NCBI GenBank assembly: GCA_019244945.1
Contig: JAFASD010000473.1
Location: 1-18,506, forward strand
Length of the DNA: 18,506 nt
Reading direction: 5' to 3'
Source: Acidobacteriaceae bacterium
GTDB taxonomy: Bacteria; Acidobacteriota; Terriglobia; Bryobacterales; Bryobacteraceae
In this document: positions 8,135 to 14,668 of the stretch, piece after piece
Position numbering within the stretch: the stretch's first letter is position 1
Layout of the letters: each line of letters opens with the position of its first letter
Notes under the pieces: model-generated
Told to the model about the DNA's origin: nothing
What the model saw: only the letters and a program-made list of their open reading frames with translations
The model's database searches: none
Program-made: the position numbers and the translations under genes

Positions 8135-8447
8135 ATGGGCTCCATCTCTGTTGCTTGCTACAAACCGAAGGCTGGGTGTGAAGACGCGCTTCTGGAATTG
8201 GTTCGGAACCACTTGCCCCGCTTAGGGCCGAGGGGCTGGTTACAGACCGCCCTTCAATTGTCATACGCGCCGGTGACGGGACAATCATTGAAGTTTTGAA
8301 TGGGTGTCTCAGGAAGCCATCGCCGGCGCCCATAGCAATCCGGTGGTCTTAGATTTGTGGATGCACTTCGAAGCGGCTTCCACATACGCCATACCGTCAG
8401 ATATCGCTGAATTCAGTAAGATGTTCGCGCACTTCGAGCCGATCTAA
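8135..8447 (+). pseudogene. Small ABM-like (antibiotic biosynthesis monooxygenase-type) protein gene broken by two frameshifts
   Basis: Three consecutive plus-strand frames join into one ~105-residue protein. Frame 1 from the ATG at 8135 gives MGSISVACYKPKAG and ELVRNHLPRL. From 8227 the next frame gives AEGLVTDRPSIVIRAGDGTIIEV. From 8298 the third gives EWVSQEAIAGAHSNPVVLDLW and ends SKMFAHFEPI with TAA at 8445-8447. The reconstruction matches a common small soil-bacterial protein type (YYKPKPG...LRAEGLVTDRP...RAGDGTIxExFEW...AHSNPVVxxLW...FAxFEPI), a dimeric alpha/beta-barrel-like family whose function is unknown to me. The lesions fit single-base losses near 8225 (TTA then GGGCC) and in the T-run at 8294-8297. 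The tail overlaps the end of the opposing nucleosidase fragment. A sequencing error could also explain two single-base losses. Confidence 0.72.
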
Positions 8448-8945
8448 ACGAGTGAGCGTCTCGATTGAGGTATGTAGGGCCTCCTCTCGCTTCTCATAAA
8501 ATAACTGCCCGTCGACTTTTCTGCCGAATTGATAGAGGAGCGCTTTGGTGGAAATTACAACATCGCCGATGCTGAGGTGTTGCCCTTTCATCCCCGCACA
8601 GATCCCGAACCCAATCACCAGGACCGGGTTCCACCGCAGCACGAGCTTAGCCGTGAGAATCGTCGTCGCGGTGAGTCCCATCTCGCAGGCAGCCGCTGAG
8701 ACGAGCCGATAGATGCCCCCAGAGCATTCGAAGTCGCACGACCTATACCAAATCGAATCGCTGGCCTCCTGCGGTTGCGACCAGCTGAATCGCGAGTCAC
8801 ACCAGAGCGGATCGGTCTCTTCCTGGAGCGCGGAAACAAACAGAATCGTGGGGTTAAGCGGTTGCGCCATATTGACTGCTCTTTTCAGCTGTGGCATCAG
8901 AGGCCGTTCACGCCCACCCTTCTCGCGGTTGAGATTCGATGCCAA
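8397..8945 (-). CDS. Nucleoside phosphorylase-superfamily protein (MTA/SAH nucleosidase-like), C-terminally truncated
   Basis: The 182-residue product contains the N-terminal half of a phosphorylase-superfamily fold: ILFVSALQEETDPL (~34-47), then AACEMGLTATTILTAKLVLRWNP (~86-107) and VIGFGICAGMKGQ with SIGDVVIS (~110-132). The last segment is the Gly-rich G-x-A-G and GDVV signature of these enzymes, which cleave or phosphorolyse N-glycosidic bonds of nucleosides. Members are usually 230-280 residues; here the second half, with the Met-Glu ribose-binding segment and catalytic Asp, is missing. The last ~17 codons run antisense through the frameshifted gene, so the end is probably junction sequence. 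The TTG start at 8945 has a strong AGGAGG only 3 nt away; ATGs at 8897 and 8870 are alternatives. It is probably inactive as an enzyme. Confidence 0.62.
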   Translation of the reverse strand: MASNLNREKGGRERPLMPQLKRAVNMAQPLNPTILFVSALQEETDPLWCDSRFSWSQPQEASDSIWYRSCDFECSGGIYRLVSAAACEMGLTATTILTAKLVLRWNPVLVIGFGICAGMKGQHLSIGDVVISTKALLYQFGRKVDGQLFYEKREEALHTSIETLTRLDRLEVREHLTEFSDI

Positions 8946-9015
8946 ATTCCTCCTACAAAGAGAGCTAAGGCGAATCGTCTTCGGTTAACCCCACTATCAC
9001 TAATTTATTGCTTTA

Positions 9016-9046
9016 GACTCTATACTCATCACCTGGATGTATAGTC
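9016..9046. promoter_or_regulatory. Imperfect inverted repeat upstream of the nucleosidase-like gene
   Basis: GACTCTATAC at 9016-9025 faces GTATAGTC at 9039-9046, an interrupted dyad within the likely promoter region of the minus-strand gene starting at 8945. It could be an operator or chance. No -10/-35 pair was assigned. Confidence 0.2.
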
Positions 9047-9191
9047 GGCATTGCGTAGATTGACAAATCGCGGTTCTCCAAACTCCTGTTAAATCGCCTT
9101 ACAGGGAGTCTGCCTTGCGGCTACCGTTTTGCGTACCAACGATCTTCGGCGAGTTCGTGCCCGACCCATAACGAACCGGATAGAACATGCC

Positions 9192-9396
9192 TAACGGCCT
9201 CCCGTTTACGAATCGAGTTCGGATCAGTTTCTGTGTCGTCGGTCATCTGGACGACGGGAGGACAGGTCTTGGGAGTCGGCTTCGATGTCCGGATCGTGCG
9301 CCAAGCCCGAGCGCAGTATGCGGACCACATGCTCGTGTATGCGCACTGCTTGCTCACGACGAGAAATGGCGGCATGATCTCGCGGGTATACGGTGT
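9192..9396. repeat. ~205-bp tail segment shared by family copies 2 and 3, with one terminal repeat
   Basis: This stretch matches 13786-13993 at roughly 90% by eye. It begins with TAACGGCCTCCCGTTT followed by ACGAAT, one mismatch from the left terminal repeat of copy 3. It ends at the GCGTTGTA (9397-9404) where similarity to copy 1 starts. The corresponding part of copy 1 is unrelated. Read on the minus strand it gives RDHAAISRREQAVRIHEHV. Confidence 0.75.
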
Positions 9397-9414
9397 GCGT
9401 TGTAAGTACCATTT

Positions 9415-9702
9415 TTAGACGATGAGCTTTTCGACCAACTCGGTGGCAGCCGGGATGTCGGGCTGGCAGGCGGAGATCCAGCGATCATGGAGATCGTCGA
9501 AGTCGTCCTGGGACTCGCCGGGGAGCAGTAGCGCTTTGGAGCAGCAGCCGTGGGTGCGGGCGTTCTGGCTGGAAGCGGCTTTGCCGTCTGGAGAACGCGG
9601 TCCGGTGGAATAGCGGGAATTGCCATTGCTGCGATCGCGGGGAGGAATAAATTCCTGCGGCGAAAAATCGAGATGTTCGTCTTCGGCGGTGAAGGAATCC
9701 AT
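9415..9702 (-). pseudogene. SRYSTGPRSPDGK-family copy 2: 5' fragment with nonsense codon
   Basis: From the ATG at 9702 the frame reads MDSFTAEDEHLDFSPQEF and SRYSTGPRSPDGK through ATELVEKLIV, nearly identical to copy 1. It stops at TAA (9415-9417), where copy 1 has GAA (Glu95). Beyond the stop the same frame continues KWYLQ, then enters the tail shared with copy 3 instead of the copy 1 sequence. So this is a gene truncated by a chimeric joint and then further by a nonsense change. One residue longer than copy 1 in the PQEFIPPRD region, a variant it shares with copy 3. A leader like that of copy 1 extends to about 10020. It lies tail-on to the regulator gene ending at 10097. Confidence 0.75.
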
Positions 9703-10096
9703 TGCTTCCCGATGCGAGTATGGGCGCGGGTTGGTGCGGCGCGGGGGTGGAATTGGCCGCAAGCTGTGGATTTTGCTTGGAGAATAAATTTTGGGAGTTT
9801 TGAAAATGGCGGGAGTGGTGGTGGTTGGGTTGGGGGAGGGTGCGCTTTTACGAAACGAAGTGGAGAACGTTGTTTGATCGGTGGGTGGCCCGGTTGGTGC
9901 TGTTGAAAGATTCTCGTGTGAGGCTTCTGGGTCGCGGGTTGCCGGCAATTTTGGATGGCCCGCCGCCCGGGCGCTATGGGGAAAATACGGCCGGATTTCT
10001 AAAGCCTTCGCGACTACTCGCGGGTTTTCGAATATCTGACTTTCGTTGGCATCATGGCAGGGAGAAGCGAACATTCGTCCTGTAATGGTCAAGGCC

Positions 10097-12469
10097 TTAC
10101 CTGAGTGTCACGTATTCCCGGTTTGCTTCGCGAAAGATCGGGATGTCTGCATCAGCGTCTTTCCACAGCGTCATAAACTCCTCGTACGCTGTTCGGGCCT
10201 TTGCGCGATCCCGCGCCAGAGCGAACGCCCTTCCAAGCTGTAAGTGTGCGAGTGCCCCTATGGTTTCGGCAAAAACAATTCCGCGGTGATCCAGGATGTT
10301 TTGAAATTGTTCGCCCGCCTCAGTAGCCCGGCGTTGAGCCAGGTACGCCAACCCGCGGATGTAGACCGGATTGAAACTGCCGAAGGCACCGGCTGCGTAG
10401 CTGCTGGGAAAGCCGAATTCATAAGGTTTGGTTATTTCGAGGAGTTCTATCGTAGTGGATGGCTTCCCCTGTTTCAAGCTCAATAGAGCGCGAACCGTGG
10501 GCACGTAGTTAAGCTGAACCAAAGTCCCGTCTGGGAAGCGCGCTGCGAGATCATCGGCGAGCGCGTCAGCTCTTGTGTAGTCTCCAGTAAGAGCGAGCGC
10601 GGTTGCTGCGCCATACTCCACGTCTCGGCCTTTTGAGATACGAAGAGCGCTTAGTGCATTGCGGCGGGCCTCGGCGATCTCGCCGGCAAATCCTTCCGCC
10701 GTGGCTGTTGCCGCCAGATATTCTGCCGCTGTTTCACGCTGGCCCGCTTGTGCGGCAAGATGCTCGGCTTCCTGGGTCACACGGGTTGCCTCTTTCAGCT
10801 TGCCGGAGTATGCCAGGACAGAAGCCTGCATGGCGTCCATCCAGTCTTCAGCGCCGGTTTTTCCCTGTGCGCGTGCTGCAAGTCGATCCATCTCCGCACT
10901 GTCACCCCGGAGGAACGCGATTTCATACTGTGTAGCCAAGAACTCAGGAAGCGCTAGATTGCGGTCGAGCGCGCGCCGGACTGAGGTCTCGGCTTCGTCA
11001 AGGCGGCCCAGGAAGACGGCAGCGATAGCGAGATTGGCATAGCCCCATGGCTGATCCGGATCCAGTGCAATCGCCCTTTGCCCTTCTTGAATCGCTGTCT
11101 CATATCGGCCGGCGGCGACTGAAATCATGCCTGATAGGAAGCTGGGCGGCGCGATATCGCGCGGGTAAGCCCGTGCCCACAATTCACAAGTCCCACGTGC
11201 CTTCTCCAGATTTCCAGTCACCTGCCGATCGTAGGAAACGGTGATAAAAAACTTCTCCCGGTCGGTAACTCGATTGCGTAGCTGAAAGGCGCGGGTGGTG
11301 CTCTCGCTCGAAAGCTCAGGCTCTCCAATGTCGCCGTACAATCGGCCTAGGTAAGCATGCGCCATGGCGAAATTCGGATCGATCTCGATGGCACGGCGCA
11401 CAAGTGGAATAGCAGAAGCGGAGCCGCTTGCGAAAGCTATATTCCAGGCCGAGCTATAGGCTCGCAGGGCTTCGAGGGATGCCGTTGTAGCCTCGGCGAG
11501 TAGCGCATCATGGGTCTCAATAGTCCGCATCGACTCGCCTGCTCGAACTCTGAATCTGTTTGCAAGTCGACCTAAAGTGTCTAGTACATCTTCTTTCCTT
11601 TTTGCTTGCGCCTGCTCTTCGTCCAGCACAGATTTGTTTGCGTTACAGCTCTCGACACGCAGTCCCAGGACGTATCGGGTTCCCAGACGGGTGATCGAGC
11701 CTTCGATGACGGCGGCGCTCCCAGTTCGCTCACAAACTTCGAGCGCAAGTTCGGGCGTAAGCCGTGCATTCGGTTGCTCCATGAGGCGGAGGGTATGGCG
11801 GATCCGCTCCTCCGGCAATATGCTCAAAAACGGTGATTGCTCCAGTTGCACGGCAAGCCCCTGCTGCAGTGTGCGGTCGAAGACGCTGTCGCCCGTCGAG
11901 TTGCTGAATTCGGCGATCACCAATGTGTCCTTGTTGGTGAGTGATGGTGAGCGGTGGAAGCCGCTTTTGTATAGGGCACCAACGAGTAGGACTGCGAACA
12001 GAAGGGCAGCTAACGCGATGCCCCACCGCTTCCTTTTGCTCCCGTTCACTTCCAGCTTGGGAACGTCGGCAGCACCGCTGCTCGACTCCGACCCCGGCAT
12101 CTCAGAGGGTGCGGGCGCTGGAACCAACCTCACGCTCTGTGCCAGACGGTATCCTCTGCCAGGCACGGTGACTATGTACTCGTGATCTTGAGGACTTTCG
12201 CCCAAGGCTTTGCGCAGCATGAAGATTTGGCGGCTGATGTTTGCCTCGTCAACGAAGATGCCTTGCCAGACCTCTTTCATGAGATCGTCTTTGCTGACGA
12301 TTTCGTGACCGCGACGGACAAGCGCTAGAAGAACTTGGAAGGTCTTCGGTGTCAGCGAAACGGGCGAGCCCGCGCGCAGCAGAAGCTGCCGTTGCACGTC
12401 CATGCGAAAAGGGCCAAATTCATAAAACTCTGTGCCGGTCCGGATGGCCATCCCAGACAATTCGCCCAT
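10097..12469 (-). CDS. Winged-helix / transmembrane / TPR transcriptional regulator
   Basis: The protein has 790 residues. Residues ~18-112 form an OmpR/PhoB-type winged helix (FGPFRMDVQRQLLLR, SLTPKTFQVLLALV, the recognition region VDEANISRQIFMLRKALGE, and the wing VPGRGYRL). A Pro/Ser linker and a basic patch (SKRKR) precede one membrane helix at ~149-168 (IALAALLFAVLLVGALY). Residues ~180-320 resemble a TolB-like N-terminal domain (DTLVIAEFSNSTGD). From ~345 to the end there are TPR-like helical pairs, for example RRAIEIDPNFAMAHAYLGRL and GQRAIALDPDQPWGYANLA. The layout is CadC-like: cytoplasmic DNA binding with an outside sensor, common in Acidobacteriota. Target and signal are unknown. 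An ATG at 12451 is an alternative start; neither has a clear ribosome binding site. It is divergent from the PEP-CTERM gene, which may be a target. Confidence 0.88.
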   Translation of the reverse strand: MGELSGMAIRTGTEFYEFGPFRMDVQRQLLLRAGSPVSLTPKTFQVLLALVRRGHEIVSKDDLMKEVWQGIFVDEANISRQIFMLRKALGESPQDHEYIVTVPGRGYRLAQSVRLVPAPAPSEMPGSESSSGAADVPKLEVNGSKRKRWGIALAALLFAVLLVGALYKSGFHRSPSLTNKDTLVIAEFSNSTGDSVFDRTLQQGLAVQLEQSPFLSILPEERIRHTLRLMEQPNARLTPELALEVCERTGSAAVIEGSITRLGTRYVLGLRVESCNANKSVLDEEQAQAKRKEDVLDTLGRLANRFRVRAGESMRTIETHDALLAEATTASLEALRAYSSAWNIAFASGSASAIPLVRRAIEIDPNFAMAHAYLGRLYGDIGEPELSSESTTRAFQLRNRVTDREKFFITVSYDRQVTGNLEKARGTCELWARAYPRDIAPPSFLSGMISVAAGRYETAIQEGQRAIALDPDQPWGYANLAIAAVFLGRLDEAETSVRRALDRNLALPEFLATQYEIAFLRGDSAEMDRLAARAQGKTGAEDWMDAMQASVLAYSGKLKEATRVTQEAEHLAAQAGQRETAAEYLAATATAEGFAGEIAEARRNALSALRISKGRDVEYGAATALALTGDYTRADALADDLAARFPDGTLVQLNYVPTVRALLSLKQGKPSTTIELLEITKPYEFGFPSSYAAGAFGSFNPVYIRGLAYLAQRRATEAGEQFQNILDHRGIVFAETIGALAHLQLGRAFALARDRAKARTAYEEFMTLWKDADADIPIFREANREYVTLR

Positions 12470-12596
12470 TGTGGTGCTCGCGCTTCTCTCTTTTCTATCA
12501 CTTACGCCACTGCGAGAAATTTTCAGAACTTTTCATACGGGCGTGCATGGACTTTCAGAATGTCCGGTGCAAAGCTGCTCAAGCAGGCTCATAGGC

Positions 12597-13511
12597 GTGT
12601 CAACCAGACAAATCATTCCTCTGTTCGTAATGGTGTGTTTTGCGGCCAACGTAAAGGCAGACTCCTCGGCTTACGTCGTAAGCGCAGGCATCACCGGCGA
12701 CGGTATTTTCGGCACGGTGGATCTGAATACCGGCGCTTTTCAACAGATTGGACCGGTTGAGCCGGATGGGTACTTCGGCCTCGCCCAAGGCCCGAACGGC
12801 TCGCTGGCCGCGTTGACCTATGCGGGCAATCTCGTTTCAATCAACGCGGCGACGGGCGTCCCGACCCAGATTGGGGCGACAGGCCTCGGAGCGTGCGTAG
12901 TTCCCACACCTGCATGCGGCCCGACCTCAGCATTTAGTCTCGGCGGATTGAATGGAACAATCTACGCCACAGATTATGCGAACAGTGTCTTCGTGATTAA
13001 TCCATCCAGCGGTGCCGCAACTCTGCTGGCGCACAATTCGGGCATTCCTGCCAGTCCCTTTGTGTTGGGCTCTCGGAATGCGAACGGGACCTTCAATTTC
13101 GGCGATGAAGCTATTTGGCAGTCAGGTGGAAAGCTGTACGCGACGTATGATGCTTGGATCTTCGATCCAACATCGTCCTCCATTGCAAGCATCGCTGTCG
13201 CGCCGGAGTTGTATCAGATTGATCCCACGAGCGGGCTCGCGACAGCCATTGGACCTACCGCGCTTGGGATCGGAGGAGTCGCCGATGTTAACGGCACCAA
13301 TTACGCGTTTGATGATATAACGAACCAAATTCTGTCGCTTGACTTGGCAAATGGGAGCACTAGCGTCGTTGGTGCCTTTGATTCGTCGGCGGGAGTCGTC
13401 CAAGGAGCGGCCCCCGTGCCGGAGCCTAGGCCATTCATGCTTTTGGGAGCTGCCTTGCTTGGATTGGCGGCATACCGCCGTAGCCGGCTATCTTTCCAAC
13501 GAGCGAAATAA
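12597..13511 (+). CDS. PEP-CTERM protein with beta-propeller-like repeats
   Basis: I chose the GTG at 12597, giving 304 residues with signal peptide MSTRQIIPLFVMVCFAANVKA then DSS. The frame stays open back to 12432, but that would overlap the divergent regulator start. The mature part has recurring GxIYATD, LYQIDPTSG and LVSINAATG strands with Gly/Asn/Thr-rich turns, typical of six- to seven-bladed propeller proteins. The C-terminus carries VPEP at about residue 274, a hydrophobic helix (FMLLGAALLGLAAY) and a basic end (RRSR), the PEP-CTERM sorting signal recognised by exosortase. It is therefore expected to be exported, cleaved near PEP and retained or released in the cell envelope. No exosortase or EPS genes are in the window. 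The gene is divergent from the winged-helix/TPR regulator. Confidence 0.82.
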   Translation: MSTRQIIPLFVMVCFAANVKADSSAYVVSAGITGDGIFGTVDLNTGAFQQIGPVEPDGYFGLAQGPNGSLAALTYAGNLVSINAATGVPTQIGATGLGACVVPTPACGPTSAFSLGGLNGTIYATDYANSVFVINPSSGAATLLAHNSGIPASPFVLGSRNANGTFNFGDEAIWQSGGKLYATYDAWIFDPTSSSIASIAVAPELYQIDPTSGLATAIGPTALGIGGVADVNGTNYAFDDITNQILSLDLANGSTSVVGAFDSSAGVVQGAAPVPEPRPFMLLGAALLGLAAYRRSRLSFQRAK

Positions 13512-13548
13512 CCTTCGCTTAGAGCCGTTCGTACAGACTACCTATTCC

Positions 13549-13773
13549 TCAAGCAACTGCTGCTGCCCGGCCAATTACGCGCGTCACGTAAGCGGCAACA
13601 GCGAATAGGCCAGCAGCTGTAACCATGGCCCAGAACTGCGCTGTGACATGATCAGGGTCCTGATCCAAAGCTACATTCGAAGACTCCGTACGAACCAAGC
13701 TGGCAGATGTTCTCTGTGCGCTGGTTGTTCTAAATGCGCCAAGACCCAGAACGTGGGCGATCGTTAATGCCAC
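13549..13773 (-). CDS. Possible small membrane protein, next to the copy 3 element
   Basis: The frame gives 74 residues from a GTG at 13773, with a hydrophobic helix near the C-terminus (FWAMVTAAGLFAVAAYV) and a hydrophobic N-terminus (ALTIAHVLGLGAF). No family is recognised. In the same frame the codons just before the GTG read PLKRIYV, a more natural start of a membrane segment, and they run into the left terminal repeat of the copy 3 element (13786-13807). So the element may have replaced the original 5' end. No ribosome binding site is visible. It is convergent with the PEP-CTERM gene, 37 bp away. It could be spurious. Confidence 0.3.
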   Translation of the reverse strand: MALTIAHVLGLGAFRTTSAQRTSASLVRTESSNVALDQDPDHVTAQFWAMVTAAGLFAVAAYVTRVIGRAAAVA

Positions 13774-13785
13774 ATAGATCCGCTT

Positions 13786-13807
13786 TAACGGCCTACCGTT
13801 TACGAAT
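13786..13807 (+). repeat. Left terminal inverted repeat of the copy 3 element
   Basis: Sixteen bases TAACGGCCTACCGTTT followed by ACGAAT. The related end in copy 2 is at 9192-9213, differing at one base. Confidence 0.65.
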
Positions 13808-14299
13808 CGAGTTCGGATCAGTTTCTGTGTCGTCGGTCATCTGGACGACGCGAGGACAGGCCTTGCGAGTCGGCTTCGATGTCCCGGATTGTGCGCCAAG
13901 CCGGAGCGCAGTATGCGGACCCACATGCTCGTGTATGCGCGCTGCTTGTTCACGGCGAGAAATGGCGGTATGATCTCGCAGGCATACGGGTGTGCGTTGT
14001 AAATACCATTTCTCGACCCTGAGCTTTTGGACCAACTCGGTTGCAGCGAGGGTGTCGGGCTGGCAGGCGGAGATCCAGCGATCATGGAGATCGTCGAAGT
14101 CGTCCTGGGACTCGCCGGGAAGCAGGAGCGCTTTGGAGCAGCAGCCGTGGGTGCGGGCGTTCTGACTCGAAGCAGCTTTGCCGTCTGGAGAACGCGGGCC
14201 GGTGGAATAGCGGGAATTGCCATTGCTGCGATCGCGAGGAGGAATGAATTCCTGCGGCGAGAAATCGAGGTGTTCGTCTTCGGCGGTGAAGGAATCCAT
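13793..14299 (-). CDS. SRYSTGPRSPDGK-family copy 3: chimeric open reading frame
   Basis: From the ATG at 14299 the 168-residue product keeps the family N-terminus (MDSFTAEDEHLDFSPQEF, SRYSTGPRSPDGK, NARTHG, then EKWYLQR at ~97-103). It then switches at about 13994 into the tail shared with copy 2 (LRDHTAISRREQAARIHEHV) and ends NSIRKR with its stop codon inside the left terminal repeat. Compared with copy 2, the tail is read in two frames: the first part matches one copy 2 frame, the last part (MTDDTETDPNSIRKR) another, so at least one indel separates them and the original C-terminus is uncertain. Whether this chimera is expressed is unknown; it may be a degenerate passenger rather than a working gene. 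Confidence 0.45.
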   Translation of the reverse strand: MDSFTAEDEHLDFSPQEFIPPRDRSNGNSRYSTGPRSPDGKAASSQNARTHGCCSKALLLPGESQDDFDDLHDRWISACQPDTLAATELVQKLRVEKWYLQRTPVCLRDHTAISRREQAARIHEHVGPHTALRLGAQSGTSKPTRKACPRVVQMTDDTETDPNSIRKR

Positions 14300-14521
14300 T
14301 GCTTCCCGATGCGAGTATGGGCGCGGGTGGGTGCGGCGCGCGGGTGGAATTGGTCGCAAGCTGTGGATTTTGCTTGGGGAATAAATTTTGGCTGTTTTGA
14401 AATGGCGGGAGTGGTGGTGGTTGGGTTGGGGGATGGTGCGTTTTACGAAACGAAGTGGAAATGGTGTTGATCCTTGGGTGGTCCGGTTGGTGCTGTTGAA
14501 AAACTCTCGTGCGACCCTTCT

Positions 14522-14551
14522 TTTCGGCAGCACGTTACCGGTATGAGCGTT
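14522..14551. repeat. 30-bp direct repeat beside family copy 3 (mate at 7303-7332)
   Basis: Starts TTTCGGCAGCACGTTACC; the first 24 bp are identical to the mate beside copy 1. It lies inside the inverted-repeat-bounded element and directly follows the point where the leader breaks off, so copy 3 appears to carry an internal deletion of ~160-170 bp relative to copy 1. Confidence 0.6.
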
Positions 14552-14584
14552 TATCAGGATCTTGAATGTATGAAGTGCCTGTGT

Positions 14585-14637
14585 GAAATCCCCCGAAATC
14601 GAATTCGGCAGCCTTTTAGTGGTGAAAAGGGGATTTC
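14585..14637. repeat. 9-bp inverted repeat within the copy 3 element
   Basis: GAAATCCCC at 14585-14593 faces GGGGATTTC at 14629-14637, separated by 35 nt, just inside the right terminal repeat. It could form a stem or be a protein-binding site of the element. Confidence 0.35.
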
Positions 14638-14646
14638 TCGACAGGT

Positions 14647-14668
14647 ATTCGCAAACGGTAGGCCGTTA
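14647..14668 (-). repeat. Right terminal inverted repeat of the copy 3 element
   Basis: Read on the minus strand it is TAACGGCCTACCGTTT followed by GCGAAT, with one mismatch to the left repeat. Confidence 0.65.

Larger units (their letters stand above)
13786..14668. mobile_element. 883-bp non-autonomous element (copy 3) with 22-bp terminal inverted repeats
   Basis: The left end TAACGGCCTACCGTTT plus ACGAAT (13786-13807) is repeated inverted at 14647-14668 with 21 of 22 bases matching; the outer 16 are perfect. Between the ends are the ~205-bp tail shared with copy 2, the 5' ~100 codons of the SRYSTGPRSPDGK gene, a shortened leader, the 30-bp repeat also found beside copy 1, and ~100 bp with a 9-bp inverted repeat. 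No transposase is encoded. No target-site duplication is obvious (left flank ends CCGCTT, right flank starts GCACTA). The end sequence is itself a partial palindrome (AACGG-CCTA-CCGTT). A MITE-like or cassette-like element is inferred. Confidence 0.55.

Noticed and set aside
9121..9375. Minus-strand frame ending in LAEDRWYAKR as a separate gene
   Set aside because: Most of it is the tail shared with copy 3 read in one of several frames; no ribosome binding site or family.
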